In this document: positions 37,824-51,220 of the stretch, in pieces
How the letters are laid out: each line of letters opens with the position of its first letter
Position numbering within the stretch: the stretch's first letter is position 1
NCBI GenBank assembly: GCA_025677815.1
Contig: JAIXMP010000007.1
Coordinates: 1,116,001 to 1,180,000, forward strand
DNA: 64,000 nucleotides
Origin: Phascolomyces articulosus
Taxonomy: Eukaryota > Mucoromycota > Mucoromycetes > Mucorales > Lichtheimiaceae
Direction: 5' to 3'
Made by a program: the position numbers and the translations under genes
Notes under the pieces: generated by a model
The model's database searches: none
Told to the model about the DNA's origin: nothing
The model's input: only the letters and a program-made list of their open reading frames with translations

Positions 37824-39509
37824 GTATGAATGATATATGTTGTACTGAGAACATATAATAAATTCAAAATATATCCATATTAACATTAGATACTGAATAT
37901 GCAAACAAGACTTCAACAGAACGAGCAATGGATACTGTCCAAAATTATTGGGGTATATTACAACCTTTATTACAAGTATTCTATATTGTTATTGTCTTGT
38001 TAGTTGTTGGAAGCTCCGCTATGATTATTATATCTCGTAACAAGAATGGTTATTGTAATTCGAATCATCTTATTCAAGAAGGTATATATAACAACCCATA
38101 ATGAGGGTTATATGAAGTATATATATGTGTGTGTATGGAGGTAAAAAAAAAAAAAGGAGAGAGGTTTTCTAATAATATGTATCCATCTATTTCAACAGAG
38201 ACACCTTCTCCGATAGCAAAGTTTTTATCTCTTTCTTCATCTTGTATCCCATGTCCAGACCACGGTGTTTGCGTTGATGGCGAATTAACTTGTAATGGTT
38301 TATATAAACGACGACGTGCATTATACAATCCTTTTGGTTTGTTACCAGTATCAGATGAATGTATCCAAGATTCTGCCATTGGTCGAGCTGTTGCTCGTGC
38401 TGAAAAACGTATCAAATCTGCTCTTGCTTATCGTCAAGGGCAACATGCATGCGATTATATTACTCGATTTGGAACTGATGAAGGATTATCGATGGTTCAT
38501 ACCAAAGCTTCAGATATTAGAGAAGTTGTCGAAGAATTATATCGTACTCAGGTATATATATATTATACAAATTTGCTTATAGATTTTTTCTTATTGAGAA
38601 AAGTTATTTTATATATATTCATTTTTTAATATAATGATTGGTATATTATTTATTTTTAACTGTAGTCAAAATGGTCTAGAGAGCAATTGAAACAAGTCTT
38701 AGATAACGCATTTCTATCATTAGCAACAGACCCAAAGATACATTATTGGGAAATGTAAGTCTTTTGATGGGAAGTTGGATAAGAGAAAAAAGTGAAGGAG
38801 GATTTACGTTTTTCTAATGTAATACTAATCTGATATGTCAATGAATAGTGATGGCGAACCTTATTTCGGTACCGAACGAGCATCCTTTTCAGCTTATTGT
38901 AGAGTGCGTATGTTTCTTGCAGAAGCGTCTCCCCGAGCCAAACAAATTATTGTAGGCAAGTATTCGATACCCTTTTTGAAACGATACCGTAGATAGCGTA
39001 GATTAATCATCTCTAAAAAACAGTTGATTATCTATTTTTCCCTTCTCTATGATAATTCCTAATTAATTTTTTTTTTAATTTCTACACTGTTGTCACTAGC
39101 CATTCTGGCAGGTATTCCCATCGTTTCCTTTGCTGTGTATAATCATATGTGGCAAACTCGAGTACAGCAACAAACTCAAGCCAAAGTGTCCGAAGTTATT
39201 ACTCAACTTAAAGAACAGGTAATGAAAATATATAAATGGTGAGGAGAGAAGGACCCTGTGTCATCCAGTGATGTTAACATATTTCTCTTCCTTGCCTGAT
39301 AGTTGGAGAAGCATTTGAAGGATCCTGATAACACTGAACCTGGTTTGGCAGTAACTCAATTACGTGTCAATCTGACAGATGTGAATAAGCCTGGTTCAGT
39401 GGAAGAATGGCGACGAATTGCTGAAGGTGTACAAGCACATCCACAAATTCGACGCTCCTTCCGTGAAGTGGCTGGAGAACCTTGTGAATATTGGGAACTT
39501 ACTCATTAA
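36982..39509 (+). CDS. SRC1: MAN1/Src1/Heh-type inner nuclear membrane protein
   Basis: Ten exons: 36982-37012, 37105-37304, 37397-37444, 37544-37769, 37890-38081, 38199-38551, 38666-38754, 38849-38955, 39100-39218 and 39303-39509, giving 523 aa. Residues 11-57 (FPPRSLRRYQLKTILQQHDI then SLKRADMVALFQ) are a HeH/LEM-like helix-extended-helix motif that contacts chromatin. An acidic Glu/Asp/Tyr stretch follows (about 128-155). TM1 is about 191-216 (VFYIVIVLLVVGSSAMIIIS) and TM2 about 412-430 (IIVAILAGIPIVSFAVY). Between them is the MSC lumenal domain with its cysteines (SSCIPCPDHGVCVDGELTCN). After TM2 comes the nucleoplasmic winged-helix part with VEEWRRIAEGVQAHPQIRRS. The family tethers chromatin and helps ESCRT-based sealing of the nuclear envelope. 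Intron 8 uses a GC donor, forced by the reading phase. Confidence 0.92.
37793..37820. repeat. (AT)n microsatellite in intron 4 of the MAN1/Src1-like gene
   Basis: About 14 AT units between the donor at 37770 and the acceptor at 37889. Confidence 0.85.
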
Positions 39510-40078
39510 AAAAAAGGCTCATATCAACTACTCCTTTCCAACATTACCATCCCTAATCAATTTTTATACGTGAAATTCATTTTATGGTTTTCATGATTAG
39601 TTAGAAAAAAAATAATGACAACAGAAACAAACAAAAAATAGTAACTTTTTTAATAATACTTGTAACTATGTAGATAATAGTTTCTCCTCCTATCCCTATG
39701 TCTTCTCTTCTTTTTCCTTGTGAAATAAATATAATAAATAATATATATAAATGCCTGTAATTCGATAGCTGTCATTCTACACTTCCGTTTTATATTGACA
39801 ATTGTGATTTCATTTTTTTAAAAAAAAATATTTATTTTTACAGAATACTAGTATTATTAAAATAATCCATTTAAAGATAATTGGATAAAGGGGGAGGAGG
39901 CTAAACGCAAAGAGAAATTAAACAAATAGTATGATATATGTACATATAGAAAAATGATGTGAGTAAAAGGAATTGATGAGAGAAAGAGGGAAATACAAAT
40001 TGAAAAGGGGTCTAAATGATAAATGAACAGAGAGGAGAGGTGAAATCGAATAGATATATAGAATAAAAAAGAGATTGA
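39510..40078. other. Convergent spacer between MAN1/Src1-like and MFS genes
   Basis: AT-rich 3' flanks with possible polyadenylation signals such as AATAAA-like elements near 39723-39750. No open frame worth reporting. Confidence 0.65.
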
Positions 40079-41808
40079 TTAAGCAATATCAGACTTTTCA
40101 AGGGCAGGAACATAGGTGCCACTGTATTGTTGTTCAACACGACGAAGAATTTCGTTATCTGTAGCAGCACTGTTTCCACCAAAAAGTTCATCCATTTCTT
40201 CGAGTGACCGACCTTTGGTTTCAGGTACAAAGAACAAAACAAAAAAGAAGGACAAGAAACAAAAGCACGCAAAGAATACATAAGTACCATAACCAATTTT
40301 TTCTAATAAGATTGGTGTAATTTGAGCAATGATAAAGTTATTCATCCAGTTACTTGATGTGGTAATCGACATAGCCTTAGCACGGGCACGCAAGGGAAAG
40401 ATTTCAGCGGGAATGACCCAACCAATGGGACCCCAAGCAAAAGCAAAGTTGGCAATGAAAACATAGGTCATAGCAACACAACCCCAACCCTTGGCTTCGT
40501 TACCCTCCCAGTTGTCTTGATAAAGTGCGGAAATAACAGCAATGATAATCATACACAAAGTCATAAAGACGGATGCAACCATTAATGTCACCTTACGACC
40601 CATGACGTCAAGGAACATGACAGTAGGCCAAGTGGCAACAAAATTGATAATACCAACAACACCGGTAGCCAAAAGAGAGATTGTTTGACCACTAAGGCCT
40701 AGAGATTGGAAAATACGGGGTGCATAGTAAATCAAAGAATTGGTTCCACAGAATTGTTGGAAGAACATGAGAACAGAACCAATGGCGACACGACGGAACA
40801 TGCCAGGACGGAACAGATCACGATAACCCATTAAGCCTATCATCATACTGTTCTTCGTACCGCCACCTTGATATTGTGGATATTGATGACGTTCGAGTTC
40901 CTTATCAAATTCAACAGAGATCTTGATTTCGCGCCATTCTTCTTGAATATCGGGATGATCAATAGGATGACGACGAAGTTTGGAGAGAACTTTCAAGGCT
41001 TCTTCTTCGCGACCTTTGCTCATTAACCAACGAGGAGAGAAGGGAAAAAAGAGAATACCAACACCAAGGAAAATACCCAAGACGAGTTGCAAACAAAGAG
41101 GAACACGCCATTGAGCTTCACCACTAATGTATTGACAACCAAAATTGATCCAGAAAGCAATCAAAATACCAAAGGTAATAGCAAGTTGTTGGAGAGAGAC
41201 AAGTGAGCCACGTACTTCTGGAGGAGCAATTTCAGATTGGTACATGGGAACAATCATACTAAGTGAACCGACAGATAAACCACAAATGAAGCGACCGGCC
41301 ATAAGATAATCAAGATTTTGGGCACCACCTTGGAAAGAAGAACCAAGGAGGAAAACAACACAGGCAATCACAATGGTATATTTACGAGAAAAGCGATCTG
41401 CGGGATATGCTGAAAGCCATGCACCAGCCCAAGCACCTAATTCGAGAATAGCTACGACGAAACCATTTTCAGTTGAATTCATAGGAAATCGTTCAACGAA
41501 AGTTTCCATTTCTTGTACACCGGAAATAACACCTTGGTCATCTGTAAGAAAAAAAAATTCAAAAAATCAAGATGCATCAGTATACAGATTCCTAATGCAT
41601 GTGCGCATATTATTTATAAATATTAACAAAAGAAGACAAGGATTATATACATACAGCCAAAAGTGATACCACCAATAGATGCGAAAAGTGCTGTAGCGAA
41701 AACAAAAGGATTCGATATGAAACCCTTTAAAGCGTTGGTAGTTTTTTTAGGTCCATGATGATGGATGACAGCGTCATCAGCATAATCTTGCTTCAGACTA
41801 TCTGACAT
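40079..41808 (-). CDS. MFS sugar transporter (hexose-type)
   Basis: Two exons on the minus strand, 41808-41655 and 41541-40079, give 538 aa with about 12 membrane helices. The intron splits the family hallmark in helix 1, and splicing restores ITFGYDQGVISGV. Other signatures are the R-x-G-R type PADRFSRKYTI loop, GRFICGLSVGSLSMIVPMY with EIAPPEVRGSL (PESP-like), FPFSPRWLMSKGREEEA, QQFCGTNSLIYYAP in helix 7, and PETKGRSLEEMDELF at the end of helix 12. This is a plasma-membrane proton-sugar symporter of the fungal hexose type. The exact sugar cannot be read from the sequence. The head before helix 1 is about 38 residues and contains HHH. Confidence 0.94.
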
Positions 41809-44800
41809 AATTGAAATAATATGCGCTGAATGAAAAAAGAGAAATCGAGATAGAAAAAAAAAAAAAAAAAGAATATATAAATTAATATATATATAAAAAA
41901 GAATAATAATAAAAAAAGAAAAATGGAAACTTTCAACGCTCTCTTTTTATATAATTTTTCAGGGTCGATATTGAATTGGTTGGTCAGGAACGCCCAGCGA
42001 TCTTGTTTTCGTTTACTCGAGTTCCTCCCGATGATGAAACCAATCACCGCCAGAACCAGCCAGGACCCGTTTCATAATGTATTACTATTAACAAAAGAGA
42101 GATCAAAGTACTAATTATTATCAAATGTACGAATATCTGATCTAGATAATGTTATTGAGTAAGTATAATCTTTGCTCCGCAATAAAAAAAAAAACAAAAA
42201 CAAAAACAAAAAACAATGAGATGTTTGTTAGTTTACCTGGGGTATTAGAAAATTATCTGCATATTTTATTATATCTTGGTACCAAAAGTTTATTATGATA
42301 ACTTGTTAGTTTCCCCACATAACCCCGCATCGTCCCAACCAATTAATTAGCCGACTTTGTTTTGTGTCACCAACCCACATTTTGTTAGAAAAAAAAAAAA
42401 GGTGGATAATAATGATAATATGCAACTGAGTTATTGTCATAATCAATTGTCGGGGGGAGAAACAAGCCGAAGAAACTCAATAATGATTTAAAATTTCGAT
42501 CGTTCAAAACATTTTTAAAGAAAAAGGTTTTTCTTTATAAGAAATATAAGATAAAGTATTAAAGTTTTAAAGAAGCAATTTCAATTTAAAAATATTCTAT
42601 ATTCTGTTTTCTACCATTTTCTTGTGTTCATCATATTAATCAACTTGATGGGTGGACAAAAAGTTACCCAGCCTATCATGATTGACTGAAGACACCCACA
42701 TTGTCTGACGTAAAAGGTTGCACAGATGAAATGTCTGTTCCATTGGGTCCGCCATGATTGGCTATAGAGTGACAAGGGTGAATTAGCCCTTTTATTTCGA
42801 CTTGAGAAGAATATGAATCTCGGAGTAAGAAAAGATAAGAGAAACGACAAAAAGGTTAATATGAAAAAACTTTAACAATATATGATTTGTTCATCAACCA
42901 GTGATATAGATCCGGGCCAATTCACTAAGTAGATAATATAATTGGGTAGACAAACACACATTTTTTTCCATTCCTTGGCTTTTCAAAAGTAAGTCAAAAA
43001 CATGTAAAGTTTGGTGTTACAGCCGCGGCCACGAGGAAATGTTAGGTAAGCTGCGGAATTTCGGTTTATGAAAAAGAACTGAGTTGTGGTTTTTGGTCGT
43101 GGTTGTAAATCTAATACAAAAAGTGCGGGCACCTAGTGCTTAAGAGAAAGAATGGTAGCGAAAAAAAGTGGAGAGAAGAACGATGGAAAAAACCAAAAGA
43201 GTGGGGTAATGGTTTATTAGTACTATTATGATATCAGCTGATTCCAATTTCTATATTTATTCAGAAGTCTCCTAATCCATTACTTATTACAACTTGTCAT
43301 CTTCTTCATCATAGATAGAAAGACAACCACTACCTTTTTAAAGTTTCTAAAGGGTGGCCTGACCCTGATAACGGAAATTTGACTAGAAATGGCGGAAGAG
43401 GGGCCATATCACCCCCTTTTTTTTCGTCTTGGCCCCTAAAAGGTTTCGGGATAGTCCGGACATGAATGTTTCTTTTTGCTTCCAAATTTCCATGTTTATT
43501 TCTTAAACTTCAATAGTTTCTTTTTTTAACAAAGTATTAGGCAAGTTGGAAGATACTAATTATTACCATTTCGTATGTTGTCAAAAAAAAAAAATATCCA
43601 CGCAACTTTCATCCTTGGAATTATAAACCTTAAAAAGAATTTTGTCCACATAACAATGATGGAGTGAGTTTCTCCGTATGTATTTATCCGGTGAAGCATA
43701 AATAATGTAACGTATGGTGCTACAATATAATTGCATCATATGTAACAAAGCCAAGATGTTCACATTGAATAGTATCAAAACTATTGAAATTTGCATTTAG
43801 TGTGTGAATTATTATATTATACTTTTTAATTCTTTTAAGCTATTAAAATATCCTGATTTATTATCTTAGACTGATCAATGGTTGATCTTTTTTTTTCTTA
43901 CTAACATATTTCAGCTAAATCGATAATGGTGATTATATAGAAAACCCGATCCATATTTGACATACATGATTATACGTCAATAATATTTTTTTAAAAATAA
44001 TCATACAAAATAAGAGCTGTAATACTCCAGAAATCCTGCATATGGTACGAGAAATGAATAAACTTCGTAACAATAATTGGTATGTATGTTTCACTTTCAC
44101 TCTATTTTACCAAAAAGATATATATACAATTGCGAATGTTCCAGATGCCAATTCGATTTTTTTTGAGACAATTCATATACCCAACGAATGGTATATTCTT
44201 CCTCATCTTCTTTTCAAGAATATTTATAACATCGAAAAAAGTGTTTACCAAATTAGGAAAGACTGTCATTTTGGTAAAGGGCCACGATGAAACACAACGT
44301 CATATCAAATATGAGATCGATTTTTCCAAGGCAAGAATAATCATCCGATAAATTTTTCTTTTCTTATCGTAATAGTTCATTTGTTTCAAATCAATCGAAA
44401 AATAGAATCTAATTTATTTATCAATAACTATATTATTAAATGTTGAGGAAAGCTGGTGTGGGTGGGACCTTTGTATAATAGGTTGTACGCATATGTACCT
44501 GAAATTCTTTGCTGATATGCGTAGTAATATGTCAAAAACAAAAAACAAAAAAAAAAAAAAGAAAACAAGCAAGGTTCGTGCTATTCTTTTCCATCGGGTT
44601 TTTTTCTTATTATATAATGGATTCTTACCTAAGCCATAATCCGGTGTTGCTAAAAACATATAACTAGCGCTAACCATTTAGGTTTTCTCCAATATATGGC
44701 TTATAGATGAGTATTTAAATTTTTTTCTAGCTTATTATAATATGTCGTTATCACTCCATAATAGTACATTCCATTTGTAATTACAAAAAATATATATCTT

Positions 44801-47800
44801 GAAGAATAGATTGAGTAGCATTGACCTGTAAATGATATGTATTATTTAGTGATGGGTTACCTGATTATTCAAAAAATTAGGAGTAAGAATCTAGTGCCTG
44901 CGACGAAGCATTATGGCTGTTCTATTATTTTTTTCTTTTCCTCTTCCTCCTTCTTGCTAGATCCAATATATTTTGATTGTCTGGTGGTCTTTAGTTCTCA
45001 TTGACATCTGCTCTTGTTGTGATGACTGGCCATACGCTAACGTACTTCCTCCTCTCCTTTGTTCATTTGCTGATGGCTGACCTGATGTTATGATGGATGC
45101 TACTGTGTATATGCGGATGGTAGAGACTTAAAGTTGAATTTTTGCACTCTCATCTCCACGTTGAGCTGTCCTCACTCTCTACTAATTTGAACTCGATTGT
45201 AATTTTTGTAAAAATAAGCATTTAATTACTATCCTCTCTCATATTTTAATATTATTATTATACGTGAATATCTTTTTTTTTCCCAATGATAATAAATAAT
45301 ATATACAAAATCTTCACGCAAGGGATAAAAACCGTTTCGCTCATCGTGATCTTAAGAATCAGAAATTAAACCACACCTGCATGCATGGAGATACTGTCGC
45401 AGTGGAACAAGCGAGTGAAAAAGGAAGTGTTGAACAATTTCTTTTTATTGAATGATAATCAATTGGCGATCATGCTTGAACTCGTTATTTCATATCACAA
45501 ATATAGAGATCCGATGGAAATTATTACAAACCTACTATGAAAAACAAACATTCATCTTATTATAAACATACTAAAAAGACGGTGATAACAACGGATTTAG
45601 ACTTTATGTTCCTTCTGGGCTACCTTGTATCTATAGAACGGAAACTTTTAGAGAAGTAGGAAAAAAATACTCGAATTGCGAATAAACAATGTGTTAACCT
45701 ATGGGTTTCAATTATCAGTATTTCCACCGTACTCTAATATGCACCTATAAAATATGGTTCACTAATTATCACGTGACAAAAAGCGTTTTATCAGCAACAT
45801 GACCCTTTAAGCTCATATTATTATTCAATCATTACATTTATAACAATAATATAACTGATAGAAAATGCTGAAACAGGGTTATGGAAATACAAACTGAGTT
45901 TGGACGAAACATGGAAAAGAATAGATAGAGAAAGAAGAATAAAAAAGAGAGATAGATAGTCATGAATCTTATGCATGAATTTACTCCCAATAAAGGCTCT
46001 CGTTGCTTCTTTCTCCCTCGTGTTTCATCTATCCTTAAACGATCACTCGGCCGGTTGACCATTAAAAGAAATATTCTAGTACGCTATTTTCTTTTATAAG
46101 ATCTCAGGAGGCAGGTAGAATGGAGAGGAAGATTACATACCTCGTGTTGTAAGTAGTAAATAATGCACATTATGGAATACTGAAATTTTTCAAATGACCA
46201 GGTTGTGTTGCTGTTATTAGGGAGAAGATAGAAAAGAAGAAGAAATAGGAATTAAATAATATCTTGATGAGTCCGTTTTATTTATTACCCCATCATTTAA
46301 AAAAATATCTACTTAATAAATGATGACAATGCAAATTGATCCACTGTGGCAAATAGACTCTCGCATTATCTGCGACTATGATGTAAATATGACATCATTT
46401 TTTTTATAAAAACAACGGCAACAGGATCACCATCCATAATAATCATAATAATTGTATACTTTAATATTACTTATTAACACTCTAGCATACCATTATATAT
46501 ATAATATACATAGTTAGCAAAGAACAATAGATGACGTGTTTTTAGACTTTTTTTTTAAAAAAAAATTAGAAGAATATTTAAAACGAAAAAAGGGATATCT
46601 TTTTCGAATTATTATGTACGAACATGTCAATCATTTAGTGTTTTTATCAATTTTATTGTTATATTTAAACAGAAAATTTAGATCGATCGATACTTTTTTC
46701 GATCAGGGATTATATCATTTCACCAAAATAATAATAAATAAATAAAAATTAAAGCTTTTATTTGTTGTTGCTGTCGACCTGTATTAGATGATGATAAGTT
46801 TATTTTCACGAGTGATCATCATCCTTGTAGAAATAGTAAGTTTAAAAAAATGTGGGGCAATTATTTGTATCAAATATTGGGCATGATTACCATATAAATA
46901 CTGTCATTTTATATATGAAGTAATCTATCCAGCCTGCGTAATAGAAGTGTAGCAATGGTACTTTAAACCCTAATAATGTGATAAAGGGATATTTGACTTT
47001 AAGGGAAAGCGTTTCTCCCTCTTCCTTCATTCTCTTCTCCCCACTTTATAAGGGTTAAAAAAAGGGTAAAGCATTTTATTTCAGCTATCATGATAATCTT
47101 TATCTCATGGTGACTTGAAATACATTATGATTATAACCATCATATTATAAATTTAATGATCCATCACGCACTTGACTTATATTAAACATGGTTTTGAATC
47201 ACGTTTTACATTTATTGTCCCAGTGTCTAGCTATCATTAATTATAATGTAGCTAGTATAATGTACTGTAAATCAGTCTGTTATTATCGATAGAAGATATC
47301 TGCATCATATAATCTATTAAGAAAACGTGTTTTCTTTTTTTATTTCATATAATACAACTATTTTTTTTTTGCTCCTCTTTTTTTTTGCACATACGTCAAT
47401 CCCGACATCTCCTTTCATAATACAACTTCTATTATATAATGAGTCTATATCTAGTATATACGTAGATAGGTGAATTTTATTTTAGATTTCTTATAATAAT
47501 ACCTTAACAAGTCCCTGCATTGTAAGAAGAAGAAGATATATGTTTATTTCAAGTTCGCGCGAAAGTAATGTAGGGCAGGAGCGACATCAAAGGAGGAGGA
47601 AGTGATTTTCCATCCATGAATATTAATAAAAGTGCGGGTTTTTCGGTTGTCATTTGCAGATCATAAGTTCCAATTTTCATTTCTATAAAAATAAACATTT
47701 ATCTATCGCATATGAAACCATTAGATCATGTATAATATAACGTAGATAACTACAATGAAATAAGCACATATAATTACATGGATATCAATTTTATCTCCTT

Positions 47801-48706
47801 TATAGTGTCTACTTAACAAGAAGAAGAGCACCTCCTATCTCTATCTTTTTTCATTGTTCTACTGTACATACATAACTATATCTACCATCCACCTTTCTTA
47901 CACTAATTCTTCTATAAATAGTGTTCAATTGCTGCGAAATAAACAATAACAACAACAACAACAGAGATGGATGGCTTGGGTACTTGAACGAACAACGAAT
48001 GAGTTATAATAATAGATAACATCTGATATAAAGAAGCAAATAAGATAGTTTCATTCATGCTGTGCAACTCCTTATTATACTATATGGTGATACCATAACT
48101 ATAAGCACACGAGAAGCGTGTAAGAATAGAAACAATCAGAAATATATATATATTTTTTACATAGGAGAATATTTTGCATAAAACATGCGATATTAATATC
48201 CTATGACTCGGATTTTTTAGTCAGTTTTGTAAGGAGGTTGTGTAGGTGTATAAACAAATATAATGATTGCTTATTAGTTATACATATACCTTGATAATAC
48301 AAATGGGGTTCTTGAATTAAAATCTTGGGTAAATCTGCCCGATCCAGAGCTTTTTATTTTTATAAGGTTCCCAGTCTGTACCTTAACGCACTTTTTTTTT
48401 CTTATAATGTTGCTAAATCGGGAAACCCCGCTTTTTTTTTTCTTGCTGTTGAGTTGGTGATCGGAAACGTTAGTGGTAAATCTCGATTTTAAGTAAGGAA
48501 AGAAAAAAAGATATATTCATTTCATCTAAACACGGACCTCTCTTCTAATTGCTCACATTTCTCATTCTCATTCTTTCTATCTCTCTCTTCTAATTCAATC
48601 CACTTCTTTTTTTTTTTCTTCTCTCTCTCTTTTTCTCTCTCACTCTTTCATCTTTTTTTTTAATTAATTTAAAGTGGACCACAAACATTAAAAGATATAA
48701 AGTGTA
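41809..48706. other. Long gene-poor tract
   Basis: About 6.9 kb without a recognisable gene. Short frames (42611-42850, 44042-44351, 45838-46062, 46536-46745 and others) have no family resemblance and no phase-consistent splicing partners that I could find. Less AT-rich patches occur at 41960-42080, 43330-43450 and 44990-45120 and may be promoter DNA or worn mobile-element debris. The CT-rich stretch at about 48535-48660 is the leader of the RING/LON gene. Confidence 0.45.
41946..41953 (-). promoter_or_regulatory. TATA box of the MFS transporter gene
   Basis: TATATAAA on the minus strand, about 138 bases upstream of the ATG at 41808. Confidence 0.5.
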
Positions 48707-49257
48707 ATGGCCACTTCCACTTTTTCTTTTTGTTCTCCTCCTTCACTCATTTTGTCCAATAACTCTTATCATTATCCACAAAAGAATCGTAAACTCGATA
48801 AAGACAAGAACAAAATTACTTTGACAACAGCGACAACATCATCCTCTGTGGTGGATGAACCCCCCACTACTACTACGATGGAGTTATTTATTCAAAAACT
48901 TAAAGAGTTACTAAAATGTCCTGTTTGTCATCATGACTTGATAAACCCAGTAACCTTATCCTGTGGTTACACTGTATGTCAGGGCTGCATTCCAGCACCT
49001 ATTCAACAACAACACCAACAACAATCGCTACCATCACAACAACAACAGCAGCATCCTATCTTTTTATGCCCCGTTCCTGAATGTCGGTATACAACACATC
49101 TATTTGGTCGAGCACAAGAATTGTGCATTGATTCGGTCGTACAAAGCCTGTGCTTAATGTTTCACTACTCCTCCCATTCCTCACCATCCTCACAAAATTT
49201 ATCAACGAGTGCTAGTAGTAGCAATCATAATAATAACAAACGTAAACATGCTACTAT

Positions 49258-49292
<35 letters not shown>

Positions 49293-50518
49293 ATATGATG
49301 GAAACCAATAATGACCTATCAATCACCACAGCAGAACAAAAACAACAACAAATCGAAGAATTGATGCAATGTAATCAATGTCAAGGCACGTTTTATCAGC
49401 CCATAACAACCCATTGCGGACACGTGTATTGTCGACTTTGTTTACTTAAACTCAAATTAAATGGAGAAGCATGTCCTAGCTGCCAATGCGCGTTACCACG
49501 TTATAATTTTGTTCAAAACCAAGCTGCACAAAATCGAATCTTGATCCGTCTTTTTAAATTGATGGATCAGCTGCAACAATCTACATCGTCAACCAACAAT
49601 AGGATCACCAAAATAGCACAGCGACAACAAAGGTCTATACCTTATAATATGATTGCTATACCCATGTTTGTTACAGGTGTTGTTATTTTACCTCGTCAAC
49701 ATACACGAATTCCCATTTATATGCCAAATCATATTCGAATGCTACGTCAAGCTGCATTTGCATCACAACAATACGATGGTTTATGTTTACCAGCAGTTCA
49801 TCGTGGTCGACCGAATTTATCACAATATGGTACATTGGTGGAAATTGTTTCTGTGGAACATTATTTAAACAATGATGGATCGACATCCTTCACTATTGAA
49901 GTATGTGGCCGTGAACGGTTCTGTACACATTGCACAGACTATGAAGAGCGTAACATGGAAGATCTATCTGTTTTAATTTCAGATATTGACATTGTACCAG
50001 AAATCACACCTGCTTTTAATAACAAAAATGATAATAATAACAGTGGTATATCAACAACACATGCTATTGCAAGCAGCAGTAACCATAATAGCCCGATGAG
50101 CAGCAGAGGTGGTGTTTTTGATACAACGTTACAACATCAAACACGCATCGAAGAATTGGCATTACAAGTTTATATGTTTATCGAAGAAATTGCAGCGGCT
50201 CCACCCTTAGAAAATATATCCAATAATGTTCATACAAGCACAGTGGGATTATTAGGACCTTTTTGGTTTGAAACAATGGAACGAATTCATGGAAAACTGC
50301 CTTCACGATATGAACCAGCTGCATTAATATGGTGGACAGCAACAATATTGCCTGTCAGTGGAGCGGAACGATATGCACTTTTACGAACGATTAATTTACA
50401 GGATCGATTAGAGCTTGTATTATCTTGGATTAAACAATTGGATGGACAATGGAAACGATGGCGTCAAACGGCTGTAAATGCAGTTGCTGCAGCGATTCAA
50501 CCACAATTGGAAAAATAA
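48707..50518 (+). CDS. Double-RING and LON-domain protein (LONRF-like)
   Basis: A single uninterrupted frame of 603 aa. RING 1 (about 71-128) is CPVCHHDLINPVTLSCGYTV..C..C followed by CPVPEC after a Gln-rich insert, with Tyr in place of the usual His (CGYTVC). RING 2 (about 223-262) is CNQCQGTFYQPITTHCGHVY..C..C..CPSCQ. The LON substrate-binding domain begins near residue 300 (IPYNMIAIPMFVTGVVILP) and ends near RTINLQDRLELVLSWI (about 565-580). The plan RING-RING-LON matches LONRF-type E3 ubiquitin ligases of animals and fungi; no Lon protease ATPase is present. A Ser run (AGT repeats, 49257-49293) and Asn/Gln runs are present. It is the only full-length gene here without an intron. Confidence 0.9.
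49257..49293 (+). repeat. (AGT)n coding microsatellite, poly-Ser
   Basis: About 12 AGT codons in a row inside the linker between the two RING fingers. Confidence 0.85.
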
Positions 50519-50520
50519 GC

Positions 50521-50588
50521 AAAACAAGAAAACAAAAAAAAACAAAAAAAAAAAAAAAAAACAAAAAAACAAAAAAACAAAACAAAAT
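50521..50588 (+). repeat. A-rich tract directly after the RING/LON stop codon
   Basis: Runs of A interrupted only by single C or G bases, starting within a few bases of the TAA at 50516-50518. Either low-complexity 3' UTR or a decayed poly(A) tail. Confidence 0.8.
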
Positions 50589-51180
50589 TTTCTTCTTTTT
50601 ATATATACAAAATGCCTATTTTAACCCCCTTAACAATCTTTATTCTTATTTAACACATCCCATTCCTTTATTTGATCAGACAACACATCATCAACAGCAA
50701 CACCATTACATATTATATATTACATCACGCAGACAAGAGAGAGTATATCAATATTTACATGAGAGATTTGTTATAAATACTATATATTATAAACCCCTTT
50801 ACCATCCTTCTTCTTCTTTTATGCTACTTCTTTTTTCTATCATTATGTTGTAATTATCATTACCATCCATCTCATTCTTATATGTAAAACCGTTCTTTTC
50901 TTTTATTATAAAACTAACTCTATGAATTGAATAAAAACGATATTTCGTTATTTTGCTCGGGTAATAAATAAGAATAAGAATAAAATAAGTTAGCACGAGG
51001 AGTACTTGTGTATGTGTACACTCTATCGCCCCCCCCCCTTTCCTTCCTTCCTTCAGAGGCATTCTCCTTTTATATTATTGGAAGAATCACACAAACGGAA
51101 TAAGAATATGCATGTGGACTATTTTCAACGTAACACATGTCGTACTTCCTCGTGCACACTAAATAAAAATCATCGTCTTA

Positions 51181-51220
51181 CACATAGCACATACAGCACA
51201 TATCACCATAGCACATATCG
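51181..51220. repeat. Imperfect AGCACATA tandem units
   Basis: Four loosely repeated AGCACATA-like units in the spacer before beta-tubulin; no known role. Confidence 0.5.

Noticed and set aside
43340..43450. GGCGGAAGAGGGGCCAT / TTGGCCCCT-like region as a transposon end
   Set aside because: No second terminal repeat or target duplication found.
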